From Cannabis sativa (lineage: Eukaryota > Streptophyta > Magnoliopsida > Rosales > Cannabaceae), in assembly GCF_029168945.1 (NCBI RefSeq), contig NC_083608.1, positions 22,462,136 to 22,526,135 on the forward strand: DNA of 64,000 bases. Reading direction: 5' to 3'. The first letter of the stretch is position 1. Each line of letters begins with the position of its first letter. Positions 32,900-44,722 of the stretch are shown here, piece by piece. The notes under the pieces are model-generated. The model was given only the letters and a program-made list of their open reading frames with translations. It made no database searches and was not told the origin of the DNA. A program made the position numbers and the translations under genes.

Positions 32900-35800
32900 T
32901 CACCAAAAGAACCATCTTCGTTTGGTGCTAGAATTCACAATTGGCTCATCTTTTTTCCTACTCTCCATTCCTACCTTCAAGGATTCCAATCTCTTCCTGC
33001 AAAGAAATCAGATTTTTCAGTATGGCACTAAACTTTTGAGGTTTTAAAACAATTAATTCGCTATTATTACCCATAAAATATGTAATGAGAATAAAAGTAA
33101 TTCTTTTCTCTTTCCCTTAATAAAAATTAAAGACAATCTCTATTTTAATTTTTTATTATATCATTGTTGTTGTTGTTGTTTTCTTGAGGCCATTCATATC
33201 TGTGTTATTCTGGAGATGAATAGGTGTGCTGTTCTATTAAAATAAATCACCCTTTTCATAGTTTACATATAGCAACAGACTGAAGCAGAGATACTTCTCT
33301 AACAAACCAATGTATTAAAAAGTAGCAACAATGGTTTATTTCTAGAAATCAGATAAGTTCAATAAGTAGATTAATGAACATACAAGGATATGTTCTGTGC
33401 ATTTATTTATTTATCTACTTAATTACGTACTTGGTATCTGTAAGACGGCCATGCAAACTCCATCTCTGGCGAAAACCTTCCACCCCTTCAGCTCCACTTG
33501 CAAGAATGAAGTGCCTGAAATTGAAGTAATGGCACATGAAAATAATTCTCAAAGATGCCTAAATGATTTACATAATTAGTAACTGTATGTAAGAATGTTT
33601 CCGAATGACCAACATGTTGTTGCTTAATATTAAAATGCAGATGTGACATGATATACGCTGCAACGTTTTCTAATCATGACACCCTAAGCAACGGAGTTAA
33701 GAAAAAGTTTATAAAGGTGATTCTTAAATTCCATTAGACTTGCTCAAAAACCATGTTTGGATCCCTTCTAATTTGAAATTCATAATGAACTTATTAAAGG
33801 CCAACAATTGGAAACGATTTGATGTGCTTTGATTTTGGTAGGGGTAAAAAGTTCCTAACTCATGCAGTAAAATAAGATGTACCCAAGATAAAATTATAGT
33901 TTTTGCAAAAGTTAAGCAAAAATATGGGAATAGTTGGGCCGTGAGCACGATATATAGCATAAATCATTGTGATTTATCTCTATACTGGTTTCTTTACCTT
34001 TCAGACACCAATTCATTATCCTTTTTTTTTCCTTTCTTATATTCCTATTCCTCACATTTCTATCTAGGCTAATTATGATTTTTGCCCCCGAACTTTGATA
34101 TGTACTAAATTATGCCCCCTGAACTTTTAAGGTCGTTAAAAATACCTCCTGAACTATTGAGATTGTTAGATTTAAGAACTTTTGTCTAATTTCATTCAAT
34201 TTTACTATTTAAGTGATTGTTTATGTACTAAATCATGTTCCCCAAACTTTGATATCTACCAAATCATACTCCTCAAACTTTTGACATGTACTAAATCATG
34301 TCCCCTGAACTTTCATCCATGTTAAATTTTTTTACTAAAATTGGACAAAAGTCCTTAAATCCAACAATCTCAATAGTTCATGAGGCATTTTTAACGACCT
34401 TAAAAATTCAGGGGACATGATTTGATACATGTCAAAGTTCAGGGGGCAAAAATCCTAATTAGCCTTCTATCTATTATACTTATCTCTCTTGTCTTTGAAT
34501 TCTCATCTATTTCTGGTTTCATCTTTCATTAGAGCAACAAACATTACTTGAATTAAATTTCGCACATCACTATAATAATGTATAACCGTGAAAAAGATAT
34601 TGAAGTGATGAGATAATAATACAAGGAACTGTGAATGAATACGGCACCAGAAGCAACAATAACAGCACAAAAATACAGTAAACTCATCAGAATATACCTC
34701 TCTAATGATGTGATCTCTGATTCAAGCTGGATAGCCCTTTCCTTTGCTTGCTCTAAAGGCATTGATAATCCCAATTTGTGCTCACTCTCCTCAAGTCGTT
34801 TCCTTAGTTCTTTATCCTGAATTTTTTTAGAAAAAAAAAACATTTTTATCTATGTAATTTTAGTAATTTAAGGAAGTAGAGAAAGAAAACAAAAGGAAAA
34901 AACACAGAGAACAAAACCACAAAAATCTAGTCCAACTAAAAGATAATTACAGAGACAAGAACATCTTTACAATCACTTGGCATAAACTGAAGCCATAATT
35001 TCATCCTATTCCTATCTAGAGACACATTCTTTGAAAACTGCATAATAAAAAGTCAACACTTGATACTTTTATAAAGAACACCTTCTTTATATGGAATCCA
35101 GATTTCTATCCGAGCACGAATTAAATTGAAAACCATACTTTTATAAACTCATGTCAAGGAGAAATTGACTATATGAAAAACATCTCACCCTTTTTTCAGC
35201 ACATTCCCGATACAATGCAATCTCATCCTGACAAAACGGTTCAATGTCGTTGATTTGCAAGCCTACAAATATACATCAATTACTGTGACACATTATTTAG
35301 AAACATGAAAGTAACAATTAAGTTTCAACTAAACAATCCCATGCCAATGGGAGGTGTCTTCGAAGCTGTTGATTATCTACAAGCTACTACAATCATCACG
35401 CAGCATCTTATTCACATTTTTCCTTTCTTTTAAATAAAAAGTGGAAGAAGATAAGTGTTTTTAGAATTCAAATGAACTTCTACTGCACACAACTTAGTAG
35501 TCTCACTCTCACATTATGCATTTTAGCCTATTTACAAAGTAATTTTTTCTCCAGTGTTCATGTATGTGAAACACTTTGACATAATCCAATTAATCATGTC
35601 AAATGTTCTTTAGTGACAGGTTAACCCGCCACAACAAATGATTGTACAACTACAATTTGAAATAGGAACTATAGCCTATAAGTTTTTTCTTTTTTCTTTG
35701 AAAATGAAATAGCAATTAGCAACTTCATTGAAATTTAGCATTCGGAATACAGAAGGGTTTGTAAATCAGCCGGAACATTATGACTAAGAATGCTACCATC

Positions 35801-36422
35801 AGAAAGAAATCAAGCTTCCTAGCTACATAGTAAGCAACTCAATTTGCTGATTGTCTAACAAAGCAAAGACTGACATTTAACAATTTGAAATAGGAACTAT
35901 AGCCTATAAGTTCATCACCAAAGTAAGAGTCAATTTTAAACAATGAATTACAAAACTCAGAACTTACACAAGAATAGATTTCTCAATAGCCCGTCACACA
36001 ATTCAACACCTTCAAGGACATGAGAAGCAATCTCTGGTGGAATGACAGGTGAGGGTGGTCCCGTCATCAGATCATCACCAACCAAAATAGTTTCCTCCAT
36101 AGTTTGCTGTGAATCAACTGAACTCCAAAAACAGTAGCAATGCACAAGTATATCACTATATTGTACATTGATTTAAAAACTAAAACATAGATTCAAGAAA
36201 AAAGCTGCACTGTTACAATCTTAAGCAAAATAGCTCACTATCTTAAAACTAAGTACGGATTTTTAGGCACAGCAATATACAAAAAATTCTGGACAAAAAT
36301 TTGGAACTCACCAAAAATAAGTGAAAAAAAACTATATACACATTTTGTTGTTTTACACACACCATAATTGATTGTTTTGGAAAAGCATAACTATGAAAAG
36401 TAGTTTTTAACATACCGTCCAT
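32900..36422 (-). CDS. Plant protein with four evenly spaced Cys (twin CX9C-like) and C-terminal coiled coil, 176 aa
   Basis: Reassembled from six minus-strand exons: 36422-36416, 36117-35968, 35262-35189, 34816-34698, 33514-33431, 32996-32900 (531 nt). Every junction is GT-AG and in phase. Order: short N-terminus; proline-rich GPPSPVIPPEIASHVLEG; then Cys43, Cys53, Cys63 and Cys73, each separated by nine residues (CDGLLRNLFLC and CQDEIALYREC); then a long charged helix (RDKELRKRLEESEHKLGL; AKERAIQLESEITSLER); GFRQRWSLHGRLTDTKKRLE; and a basic aromatic end RRWFFW. I recall similar uncharacterised plant proteins but no name. Twin CX9C proteins are usually oxidised by Mia40 in the mitochondrial intermembrane space; that location is inference. 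An ATG nine residues in (MEETILVG) is an alternative start, in which case exon 1 is 5' UTR. Confidence 0.85.
34067..34464. mobile_element. Mutator-type MITE in intron 4 of the Cys-motif gene
   Basis: Long inverted repeats begin GGCTAATTATGATTTTTGCC and end with the near complement of that sequence. A perfect 9-bp TSD, TTCTATCTA, flanks it (34058-34066 and 34465-34473). At 398 bp with no coding capacity it fits a MULE-derived MITE. Confidence 0.85.
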
Positions 36423-36723
36423 GATTGCTTTTCAGGTGGAAAAACCCAATACTCGATTAAGTAGAGTGAGCTGAAGTTACAAAGCAATCTATTAACTCCC
36501 ACCTGCTCCAGAAACAAAGATTGAAAAAGAAGAAAGAATAAATTCAGTGGAGAGAAGGTATAGTAAGAAGATAATTGAATTGACGGGGTCAGCTTACGCG
36601 TGGTCGTTGAGCGAGGCAGCGCGAAAGGAAGAAATCTCCGGCGCAGCCAAAATTCTATGGAGAGGTCTAGGGAGGCAGTAGAGTTAAAAAGTAGATTATT
36701 ATATTTACATATATATATATATT

Positions 36724-36750
36724 AGAGAGAGAGAGAGAGAGAGAGAGAGG
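36724..36750. repeat. (AG)n microsatellite upstream of the Cys-motif gene
   Basis: A run of GA/AG units after a short TA run, roughly 300 bp upstream of the proposed start. It may lie in promoter or 5' UTR sequence. Confidence 0.85.
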
Positions 36751-36894
36751 TTGTGTTGAGCGGGAGATAGATATTGTATTTGTAGAAGGTGTAAAATGAG
36801 GTGGATTCAATCGATGCTCAGGGACACACTCTCACTCTGGGCTTCCAATCGCTGGTTGTTAGAATTTGAGATTGAATGGTGTTCATCTCAAAAT

Positions 36895-36927
<33 letters not shown>

Positions 36928-37615
36928 AAAGCGCTCATATATTAGATAAAACGATAACTAAACCTTGCGGTCATTACAAACAAGGTGTTTAGGGATCCAG
37001 GGAATAGGAATAAATTCAAATCTCTGGTGGGTAAACGCCCACTTAGCCACATTACAGGCAGCAAAATTACAATTCCTACTAATATTAGAGAAAATACAAG
37101 TAAAGAAAAAGGAAGAGGATCTAATACAAGATGAGACATAGTTCTTCAAGCTCCCACCTAGACTCAGTCCGGTTAAGAGCGTTGATAACTACCCTCGAAT
37201 CACTTTCAACAATAATAAACTTAAAGTTATAAGTCTTCGCAACGTCCAGCACAATGCAGCAAGCCGCCGCTTCACCACATAACGCGTCAGCAAAATCCAA
37301 TTTAGAAGTATGAACCCAAATCACTTTACCAAGATGATCCCTTGCAACAACAACATTGCACATAGTGTCCAACATCACCTTAACATCACAGTTCAGTTTA
37401 ACCCAGTCTTGGGGGGAGGGCGCGAGGTTTCTGCCAAACTCGAAATCGAGCAAGGGAGCAACGAAGCATGATGAACAGCAAAAGAAGAGCGGATACTATC
37501 AATACTCTTAATCACATCAACCGGACATTTATTATGTACCTTTTCATTCCTGGCCCGCCAGATGGTGTCGACAGTTAATGAAGCATAAAGGAACACCTCA
37601 TTAGAATTGATGCCT
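36895..37615 (-). mobile_element. 5'-truncated LINE, 3' end with RNase H domain
   Basis: Non-LTR retrotransposon tail in minus orientation. The 28-base T run at 36896-36923 is its poly(A). A 16-bp TSD, GTGTTCATCTCAAAAT, flanks it exactly (36879-36894 and 37616-37631). It encodes the region just before RNase H (SLTVDTIWRARNEKVHNK, 37620-37440) and an RVT_3-type RNase H domain (WVKLNCDVKV; CGEAAACCIVLD; IIVESDSRVVINAL; 37450-37125) in a different frame, so there is at least one frameshift near 37440. It is dead: most of the reverse transcriptase is missing. Confidence 0.88.
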
Positions 37616-37631
37616 GTGTTCATCTCAAAAT

Positions 37632-38219
37632 CAATTGTTAGCTCATTCCTCTTATGTATTTTAGTATCTTTGCAAACTCTCTATAATTTTTTTGTCTTTT
37701 TCTTTGCTCATGACCTAACTTAGGTAAATCAAACAATTAAAACTTAGTCTACTAATTAAAGTAGTGGCCAGCTGTCATCAAGAGAGAAAGCCACCTATCC
37801 TCAAAACTAAGATGCCCATTTTACCCTCACTTAAATGCTTAATTTATAAAATAGGTTAAGGATAAAATAGGTCAACACCATAATTCCGCCTAATCTAGAT
37901 ATTCCAAAAATCAACATATAGATTCCCTGCTAAATAAAAGGGTTCTAAGCTAACCCATGTGACTAAATCGGTCATCCGTCGCATATTTTATCATCACCGA
38001 ACAAAAATTATAAGAATCGTAAATCTTGCATATGACATAAATAACTCAGAATTTAATAAAATCTCTAAAATTAGAAAATTATAACCCTACTGCCCATTTT
38101 TGAAAATAGGACCACAATAAATATAAAATCATATATAATTATATGATGTCAATTATTAATGCTAATTGTTTTTACTAATCCATAATTTAATCATGCGTTC
38201 ATTATAATTATCGCCCTCG
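37632..38219. other. Unassigned interval left of the chromovirus fragment
   Basis: No gene is seen. By position it could be decayed 3' internal or LTR sequence of the minus-strand chromovirus whose coding remnant starts at 38246. Confidence 0.4.
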
Positions 38220-38680
38220 AAATCTAACCTGAATAACTCTGAATATTAAGTTCTTATGTCGGACTCTAACTCCCAGGTGGCTTCCTCCACCTTGCTATTC
38301 CTCCAGAGTACCTTGACCAACACGATGGTCTTATTTCGAATAACTTTTTCCTTTCTATCGAGGATTTGAACTGGTTGTTTCTCATAAAACATATCTGATT
38401 GTAGTTCTAGGGTTCCGTAACTCAAGACATGAGTCGAGTCTGACATATATTTCCTCAACATTGAAATACGTAATATATTATGTACAACTAATAATGATGG
38501 TGGTAAGACTAGCCGATAAGCTACCTACCCGACCTTCTCGAGTATCTCGAATGGCCCTATGAACTTAAGGCTCAACTTTCCCTTCTTCCAAAGCGTCTTA
38601 TACTTTTCATTGGTGAAACCTGCAAGAAAACATAGTCTTCTACCTAAAATTCAATATCTCTACACTTAGGATGACAAAAG
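38220..38680 (-). mobile_element. Ty3/gypsy chromovirus fragment: integrase end and chromodomain
   Basis: The minus frame 38461-38246 reads MLRKYMSDSTHVL, then VQILDRKEKVIRNKTIVLVK and VLWRNSKVEEATWELES, the chromodomain-type C-terminus of Tekay-like chromovirus integrases. Upstream, in a broken frame (about 38680-38465), remnants of the preceding GPY/F region can be read (KGKLSLKFIGPFEILEKVG, then a stop). It is a decayed fragment with no LTR recognised. Confidence 0.75.
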
Positions 38681-39194
38681 TATATTTTTTTGTTGTTGTT
38701 TATATCAAAATTTCATTTCTCATTTCCCTTCTTATTCTTATTCTTATATTTTTATTACTTAATTCCAAGTTCCAACCAAATGGACGAGCAATAACATTTT
38801 TTTTTTGGAGGAATAATCATTCCAACCAAATGGACCAGCAATAACAAAGAGCGAGTTATTAATATTAATATTATTTTACTTTATGGACATTTTATTGTTA
38901 TCTGTATGAACAAACGTTTGAAGACACGAATATCAAAATCCCTTAAAATGGTGTTCTTTGTGATATCTATTATCTAAGCCCAAATGATTGTGTGAAATGT
39001 ACACCAACTTTTTGCTAATTTTTACTAAGCAAGTAAAACAGTTGAGTTTTTTCTTGTCAGACTGTACACCATTGTACAGATCACAACAACTCCTACAGAT
39101 ACAAATCTACCTCAAGTTCAAGTTGAAAAGTTCTACTTGAACTTCAACAACAAAGAGTCTCAAAATGTCAGTTGTTCAACATCCAGCTCAGTGA

Positions 39195-42100
39195 TTAGCC
39201 TTCATCAACGGACGAATTGGTTAAATCAGGTGATAATAAGAAGCGAGTGTTGGTTGAAAGGAAAGACTTCTCATCCATTTCGGGACCAGGACCAGGACCA
39301 GGACCAGGACCGGGACGGGGACCATCTGCTCCACTGCTTTGCTCCATATTTACCTTTTCGATCAGACATTTAAGTGATTCCACAACTTCAGACATTGGTG
39401 GTCTAAATTCCTTCACAGGCTGTTCAAGTTTCAGTCAAGCTCATTATGTTTTGTTCATAAACAACTTACAGCCAATAAAAAGAAATCATATACTCAAGCC
39501 TTCATCAGGTGCATACCTGTATGCATAGGGAGACTACATCAGCAAATCGAGATAGAATTCTGAAAGAAAATGTTCTTTTAATGCCTGGATCAACCATCTG
39601 TTCCAAACTCTCACTGTCATGAAGCCGTGACGAAGCCCATTTCACCAGACATTGCTCTTCCCTTTGTCTTGAACTGAATAAAAAATGATTGATAATCAAA
39701 GTCATAAAATCAAGGTTGTTGATAACTAAACAGAATAGAGCAGAAATGTACTTGTCAAAAGGTTTCCTCCCTGTTAATAGCTCCAAAAGCAACACTCCAA
39801 AGGCATAAATGTCACTTTTTCTGCTATCAACACCTGATTGACCATGTTCTGGTGCAACATAGCCAGTGTCACCAATAGCAATTTCCGAAGCCTGTTGTCA
39901 GCAAAACAGCAATAATTTATTTGTGTTCCTTTATTTTCTTTCTAACTAACCAGCCTCATTCCAAATACTACTTCATATTTTAGGCTACTACATCAGTGTT
40001 GCTTATACCAAACTAGCTATAAATGAACTCGAATAAATCCCAAATAAATAATATATGTAAAAGAAATTAGTTTGCATAGTAAAGTTGACAAATGACAACA
40101 AGTTTCAACTTTCAATTATATCAACTAAAATTCACAGCCAAAAAAGAAAATTATATCAACTAACAAAGCATGCACCTTGATTTTGACTCTGTTACTTGTA
40201 AGTGGCCTCAAAATTGCTAGCCCACAGTCGCAGACATGAGGCATAAGTTCTTCATCAAGTAAGATGTTAGCTGATTTTAGGTTGCTGTGAGCAAGAGGAG
40301 GCGAGACAGTGGAGTGAAGATAGCTGAAAAATAATTTGAATAATAGTTACATGCAGAACTTGAAAAAAAAAAAGGGCTTCTCCATAAAAGCTTTGTTTAA
40401 CCATATTTTCCTGGATTAAAAGAGCATGACAACTAGCAAAGTATCTCCCAAGAAAGAAAGAAATATATAAACAAAACTACTAACATGCAGAACTTGAAAA
40501 TAAAATTTTATCCAAGAGATATAAACCTATATTGCTAGATCATACTTACTCCAAAGTCTGAGCAACGCCTATCGCTATCTGGAGCCTGAGGCCCCAAGAC
40601 AGAGACTTGTAACCACTGTAGTGCAGGGCCTCATCAAGGGGCACACTTCTGATATAGTTGTATATGAGCAGATGTTGCCCGTGCTCTGCACAATAACCTA
40701 TAAGTGGTACAATATTCGGATGCTTCAATCTTGAAACAGTCCAAACTACATCCAAAAACTGTTCTTCTTCTTTGAAAGTCAGTGTTACCATGTTGATGTT
40801 CTTCACTGCCATAACCTGGATAGCAATAATTCTTGTTAGATACCAAAAAACAAACAAAATGTAAAAAGATACTAAGAAGCCTACAATGTTTCGGTTTTAT
40901 ACTTGGCCATCTGGAAACTCTGCTTTGTACACTGAGCCTAGTGATCCCTCCCCAAGAAGATTAGTTTCACTAAAGCTATTTGTAGCTGATTGAAGGTCGG
41001 CAATAGTGAAGAATTTTGCTCTCATAGGGAATCCATGTTTCCTCGTGACACTTTTTCTTTTAGATGTCTTTTGAGTTCTGCTATTGTAAATTGGAGGCAT
41101 CCTCCTTGGACCAAGGATCGGTGACCTAAAAGTCAACATCTGTGGGCTTTCTTCAACTTCAGCAGGAGAACTGTCTACAAGTTTACAACCATGAAAAATA
41201 AAAGTGAAAATTGAGATTGAAAAATAAAAAGAAAAAGAAAAAATGACAATGGCTTCACTAAATGTTTCATACAAGGTTAGAAGACCTGTTTATAACTAAG
41301 AAAATAGAAAGTGAAAATGATAAAATCGAAGAAGAGGGGGAAAAGAACTTATGCCATCATTCTTTAGTGTTTCATACAAACTCAGAACACTACTAATTGA
41401 TACAGATAATAGACTAAAACCAGAAGGTATAAAAATCAGCTTAACAGCATTCGAAATATTTCTAACCACTAAATACTGAAAACATTGTATTGCATGATGC
41501 AAAACAAGTAAAGATTCTTGCACAGGATTGAGTTGTTCATTCTTATGATATGATACATCACCCAGAAAATCACTACTCGGTCTTAAGATAAGAATATACA
41601 TCAGATCTTAAGGAAAAACTTGTAAGAATTTCAATCGTGCTTAATGAGAGATTATATTTTTATCTAAACACCAAATTTGAAATAAAAGTTGTGTTCACCT
41701 CTTACTGCAGTGACTGGAAGCGAATGTGTTGTATTGTTGTTCAAACCTGAGCGTTGAAGCCTTCTTGCACGGTATTGGTTGATCCGAATGGACATGTAGA
41801 TTACAATACACGATGCTACCAGAGTCCCTCCACCAACTATAAAAGCTATTCCTCCAGGACCCATACTTTTCTTTTTTGTTATAAATGTTTCAACAATAGG
41901 ATAGCTCTCAATTGCGCTCGACTCAGTTGTTGGGGGCCTACTGATATTTTGTTCAATGGGCACTGTTTCCAATGGGAAATGCCAAGGTGGAGAATCACCT
42001 GAATGGAAATTATTGCCGCCCATCCTATAAACAGTAAATGAAGAAAAATAATCTTGAATGCTAGTTACTTAAGATATGAATGTTTGATTCATTTAGGAAG

Positions 42101-44186
42101 AGAATAATAGCAAGAAGAGATTTATAGCTTACCATAAATTTGGTATTGTAGAAAAATGATCAGGAATGATGCCACTGAAATAATTATTTCCGATATTACT
42201 GCAAGAGATAGGTCTTAGCAGGGAACTAAAGAAACATATCTACTGCAATTGAAAATGAAGTCGTGGAGCAAAACTTACAGGTCAAGTAGTGGAAGTCCAG
42301 ATAGGTATGTGACCGATCCAGTGAACTTGTTATTCTGCAAATATCTGCACATATACATTCACATAATAATCTCAGAATATACAACCAAAAAAGACTCTCC
42401 AAGCACTTAAGGAAACAACTCACAGTCCAGTAAGATTTTTCAGCGATCCAAATGAACTCGGTAAATCTCCAGTGAAATTATTAAATGACAAGTCCCTGTA
42501 CCATAAAATTATTGTTTGACATATCAGTCAGATTAAATAGGTCTGTTACAAAATTATGCCATTCAATCAGCAAAAAGTGCATTAGTTGATAAAACACCAT
42601 TTCACTGAAATTAATACAGCTCAAATCATTAGCAGTAGATAGTCCTTTGTTTGGGAATGATTCTAAAGTTTCAATATAATAATGTTCTTATTTTACAATA
42701 CCAACTTAAGCAATTTAGTAAATTGGTTCACTTTTTTATCCCAATCTTCCAATTTCTTTCTCTTCAAAGTTGAAATAAATTTTTTAAAACAAGTACAAGT
42801 AACAAGACAAGAACATACATCTCTCTAAGATTACTCAAGCCTGTGAAAACATTACCCACAGGTCCAGATAAGAAATTATGGCTGAGGTTCCTGCATCAGA
42901 AAAATAATAAATTATAACTGAATTAAAATATAATAGTTAGCAAAACTGTTTTCTCGTAGACAAAGAACTCACAAATGCCGGAGATATTTCAAGTTTGATA
43001 GAGAGTTGGGAATGTTATAGGTCAAATTGTTGCGTGCCAAATTTCTAAATAATCAAGAAAATGGATATTGAGTTAGTTGCACTTGCAATAGTAAAATGTA
43101 AATTAATAAGAGCTTATAGAAATGGAACAAATTAAAACAAGAATCATGTTTACATATGAGTGGCATTGGGAGGTAATTCATCTGGAATTGGACCCCAAAT
43201 CTTGTTGAAGCTTATGTCCCTAAAAAAAGAGGAAAAATTAAACATCTGTTGATTGAGCTTCTACATAAATTGACTAAATAACAAATAAACAATATAAAAG
43301 TCATTTACATTTGCTTCAAGTTACAAAGACTAGAAAGCTGGTGTCCAAGAAAACCTGTAAGGTTTAATCCACGAAGTTTACTGCAAAAGAAATGTAATCC
43401 ATTAATATTTTTTAACTATTACATGAGGTTAGCTAATAACACCAAAACAAAGTTACAATAGTTACAGATATATAATAGATGACTCATAACATGAGACTCC
43501 TGCCCATGATTCATCACATGGATCTCCACCCTCCGTTCTCCATCCCCTCAGCTCTGATGGAAGGTTGAGATTCCAGTAAAGATCTTGAAGAGCTGTGACT
43601 GCATGGAAAAATAAAGAAATTTTGCCTACTTTTAAGCAGTGATAAAAGAGAGTAGCTCAAAAAGAAACCTTAAAGAAGAAACAGGCAACCGTTTTTTAAA
43701 ACGAACATTAGAAAGAACAATAATCTTAACACGATACTGATTAGAAAGCAATCATAATTAGAAAAACGACATCAAACATCTTATAAGCTCAAGAGACCCA
43801 CTAATCCTAAATACAACAATTCATATGAAACATCTACTATTTGAATTGAACCCCTTTTCCCTCCACTACCGAAAGATACAGAAGCATATTTTAATTCTAC
43901 ACAAAGAGAAATCAGCGTCACTTTTTGTTTGTTTTCCCAGAAAAGCAGGGAAACAAAAAGAAAATCAAATCCGAAAATCATTTTCTTACATGATTTTATT
44001 TCTCCAAATCAAAATATATCTAAAGAACAAAGAAAAAAAGAGTAAAAGAGTAAAAGAAACAAGAAACAATAAAAAAATCGATCAGAGATTACCTTCGGAA
44101 GGATTGGTAAATGCCAAAGTTTGTGAAGCCATAATTGCCGAGAAGACAATTACAGTCGACCACATGGATGCACTCTGCTTTCTCAT
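39195..44186 (-). CDS. SRF2: STRUBBELIG-receptor family 2-like LRR receptor (pseudo)kinase, 16 exons, 748 aa
   Basis: Plasma-membrane receptor-like kinase of the LRR-V (STRUBBELIG) class. Exons: 44186-44093, 43598-43466, 43380-43309, 43219-43154, 43044-42973, 42890-42819, 42495-42424, 42344-42279, 42198-42133, 42024-41699, 41174-40903, 40815-40550, 40323-40176, 39891-39752, 39673-39517, 39419-39195. The 66- and 72-nt exons each encode one leucine-rich repeat. Signal peptide at the start; N-terminal cap [18 protein letters not shown]; transmembrane segment about 295-317; glycine loop [17 protein letters not shown]-site Lys442 in VMAVKN. The catalytic-loop Asp is absent (AHSNLKSAN, 537-545) and DFG is DCG (558-560), as in other SRFs that are atypical kinases. 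The C-terminus has a Pro-Gly dipeptide run. SRF2 is the best match in memory ([22 protein letters not shown]). Confidence 0.92.
39283..39322 (-). repeat. GGTCCT hexanucleotide repeat coding for (Pro-Gly)n
   Basis: Tandem ACCAGG units in the last exon of the SRF2-like gene encode [15 protein letters not shown]. The length is a multiple of three and the frame is kept. Confidence 0.85.
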
Positions 44187-44722
44187 TTTCTTACTGATCA
44201 AACAAGTCAATTACGCACTAAACTACTCCCTGAGATTTCTGGAAATACAAAGATTAGAGAAAGACTACATGAATTCAGCATTTTCTTTCTCCCTCATGCA
44301 TTTTCTTGGGAACCAAACTAGTCGGAGAAAAAATAGAGACCAAAATGTTATCTTGAATAGAATAAGTAATGAGAAAACAAATCTTTGACAAAGTGCAATT
44401 TGTAAATTGGTAGGGAAAGAGAGGAAGTACTGAGGTTATTTTTACAGAGGCCGAAACAATAGAGGAAGAAGAAGAAGAAGTAGTAGTAGCAATTCTCACT
44501 GACCTGGACTCCACGTCATCAAAAACCGTTAGTCGTTATAGGATTCCAAGTAATCCTCTGCTCTCGTCCACACGGTACTTACATTTTGGCTTCTTTCCCT
44601 GAAAGCATAAGTGGGCCTTGGACCACTGATAGTGGGCTTTCGACTTGGTTAGTGGCCCAAATTATGGGCCATTTTAATTAGTTTCTCATTTTCTTCTCTC
44701 TCTGTTCTGAAGCTCATGAGCT
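44187..44722. promoter_or_regulatory. Bidirectional promoter between SRF2-like gene and GPATCH11
   Basis: The two start codons are 536 bp apart and face away from each other. Near the GPATCH11 side are four site II-type elements: TGGGCC 44612-44617, TGGGCT 44633-44638, GGCCCA 44654-44659, TGGGCC 44665-44670. Nearer SRF2 is an ACGT-core box CCACGTCA (44511-44518), a typical bZIP site. A GAA/GTA-rich run (about 44462-44489) may be in the SRF2 5' UTR. Confidence 0.6.

Noticed and set aside
36942..37149. Minus ORFs left of the LINE RNase H
   Set aside because: They are the LINE 3' end region near its poly(A) and have no separate identity.
3951..38680. The gypsy LTR (3951-6216) and chromodomain fragment (38220-38680) as parts of one element
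   Set aside because: Opposite strands, 32 kb apart with many intact genes between; they are separate insertions of perhaps related families.
39137..39528. Plus-strand ORFs with Gly-Pro or Asp-Gln repeats
   Set aside because: Antisense readings of the hexanucleotide repeat in the last SRF2 exon.
43825..44388. 187-aa plus-strand ORF, Lys-rich
   Set aside because: Antisense to exon 1 and intron 1 of the SRF2-like gene; low-complexity composition and no family features.
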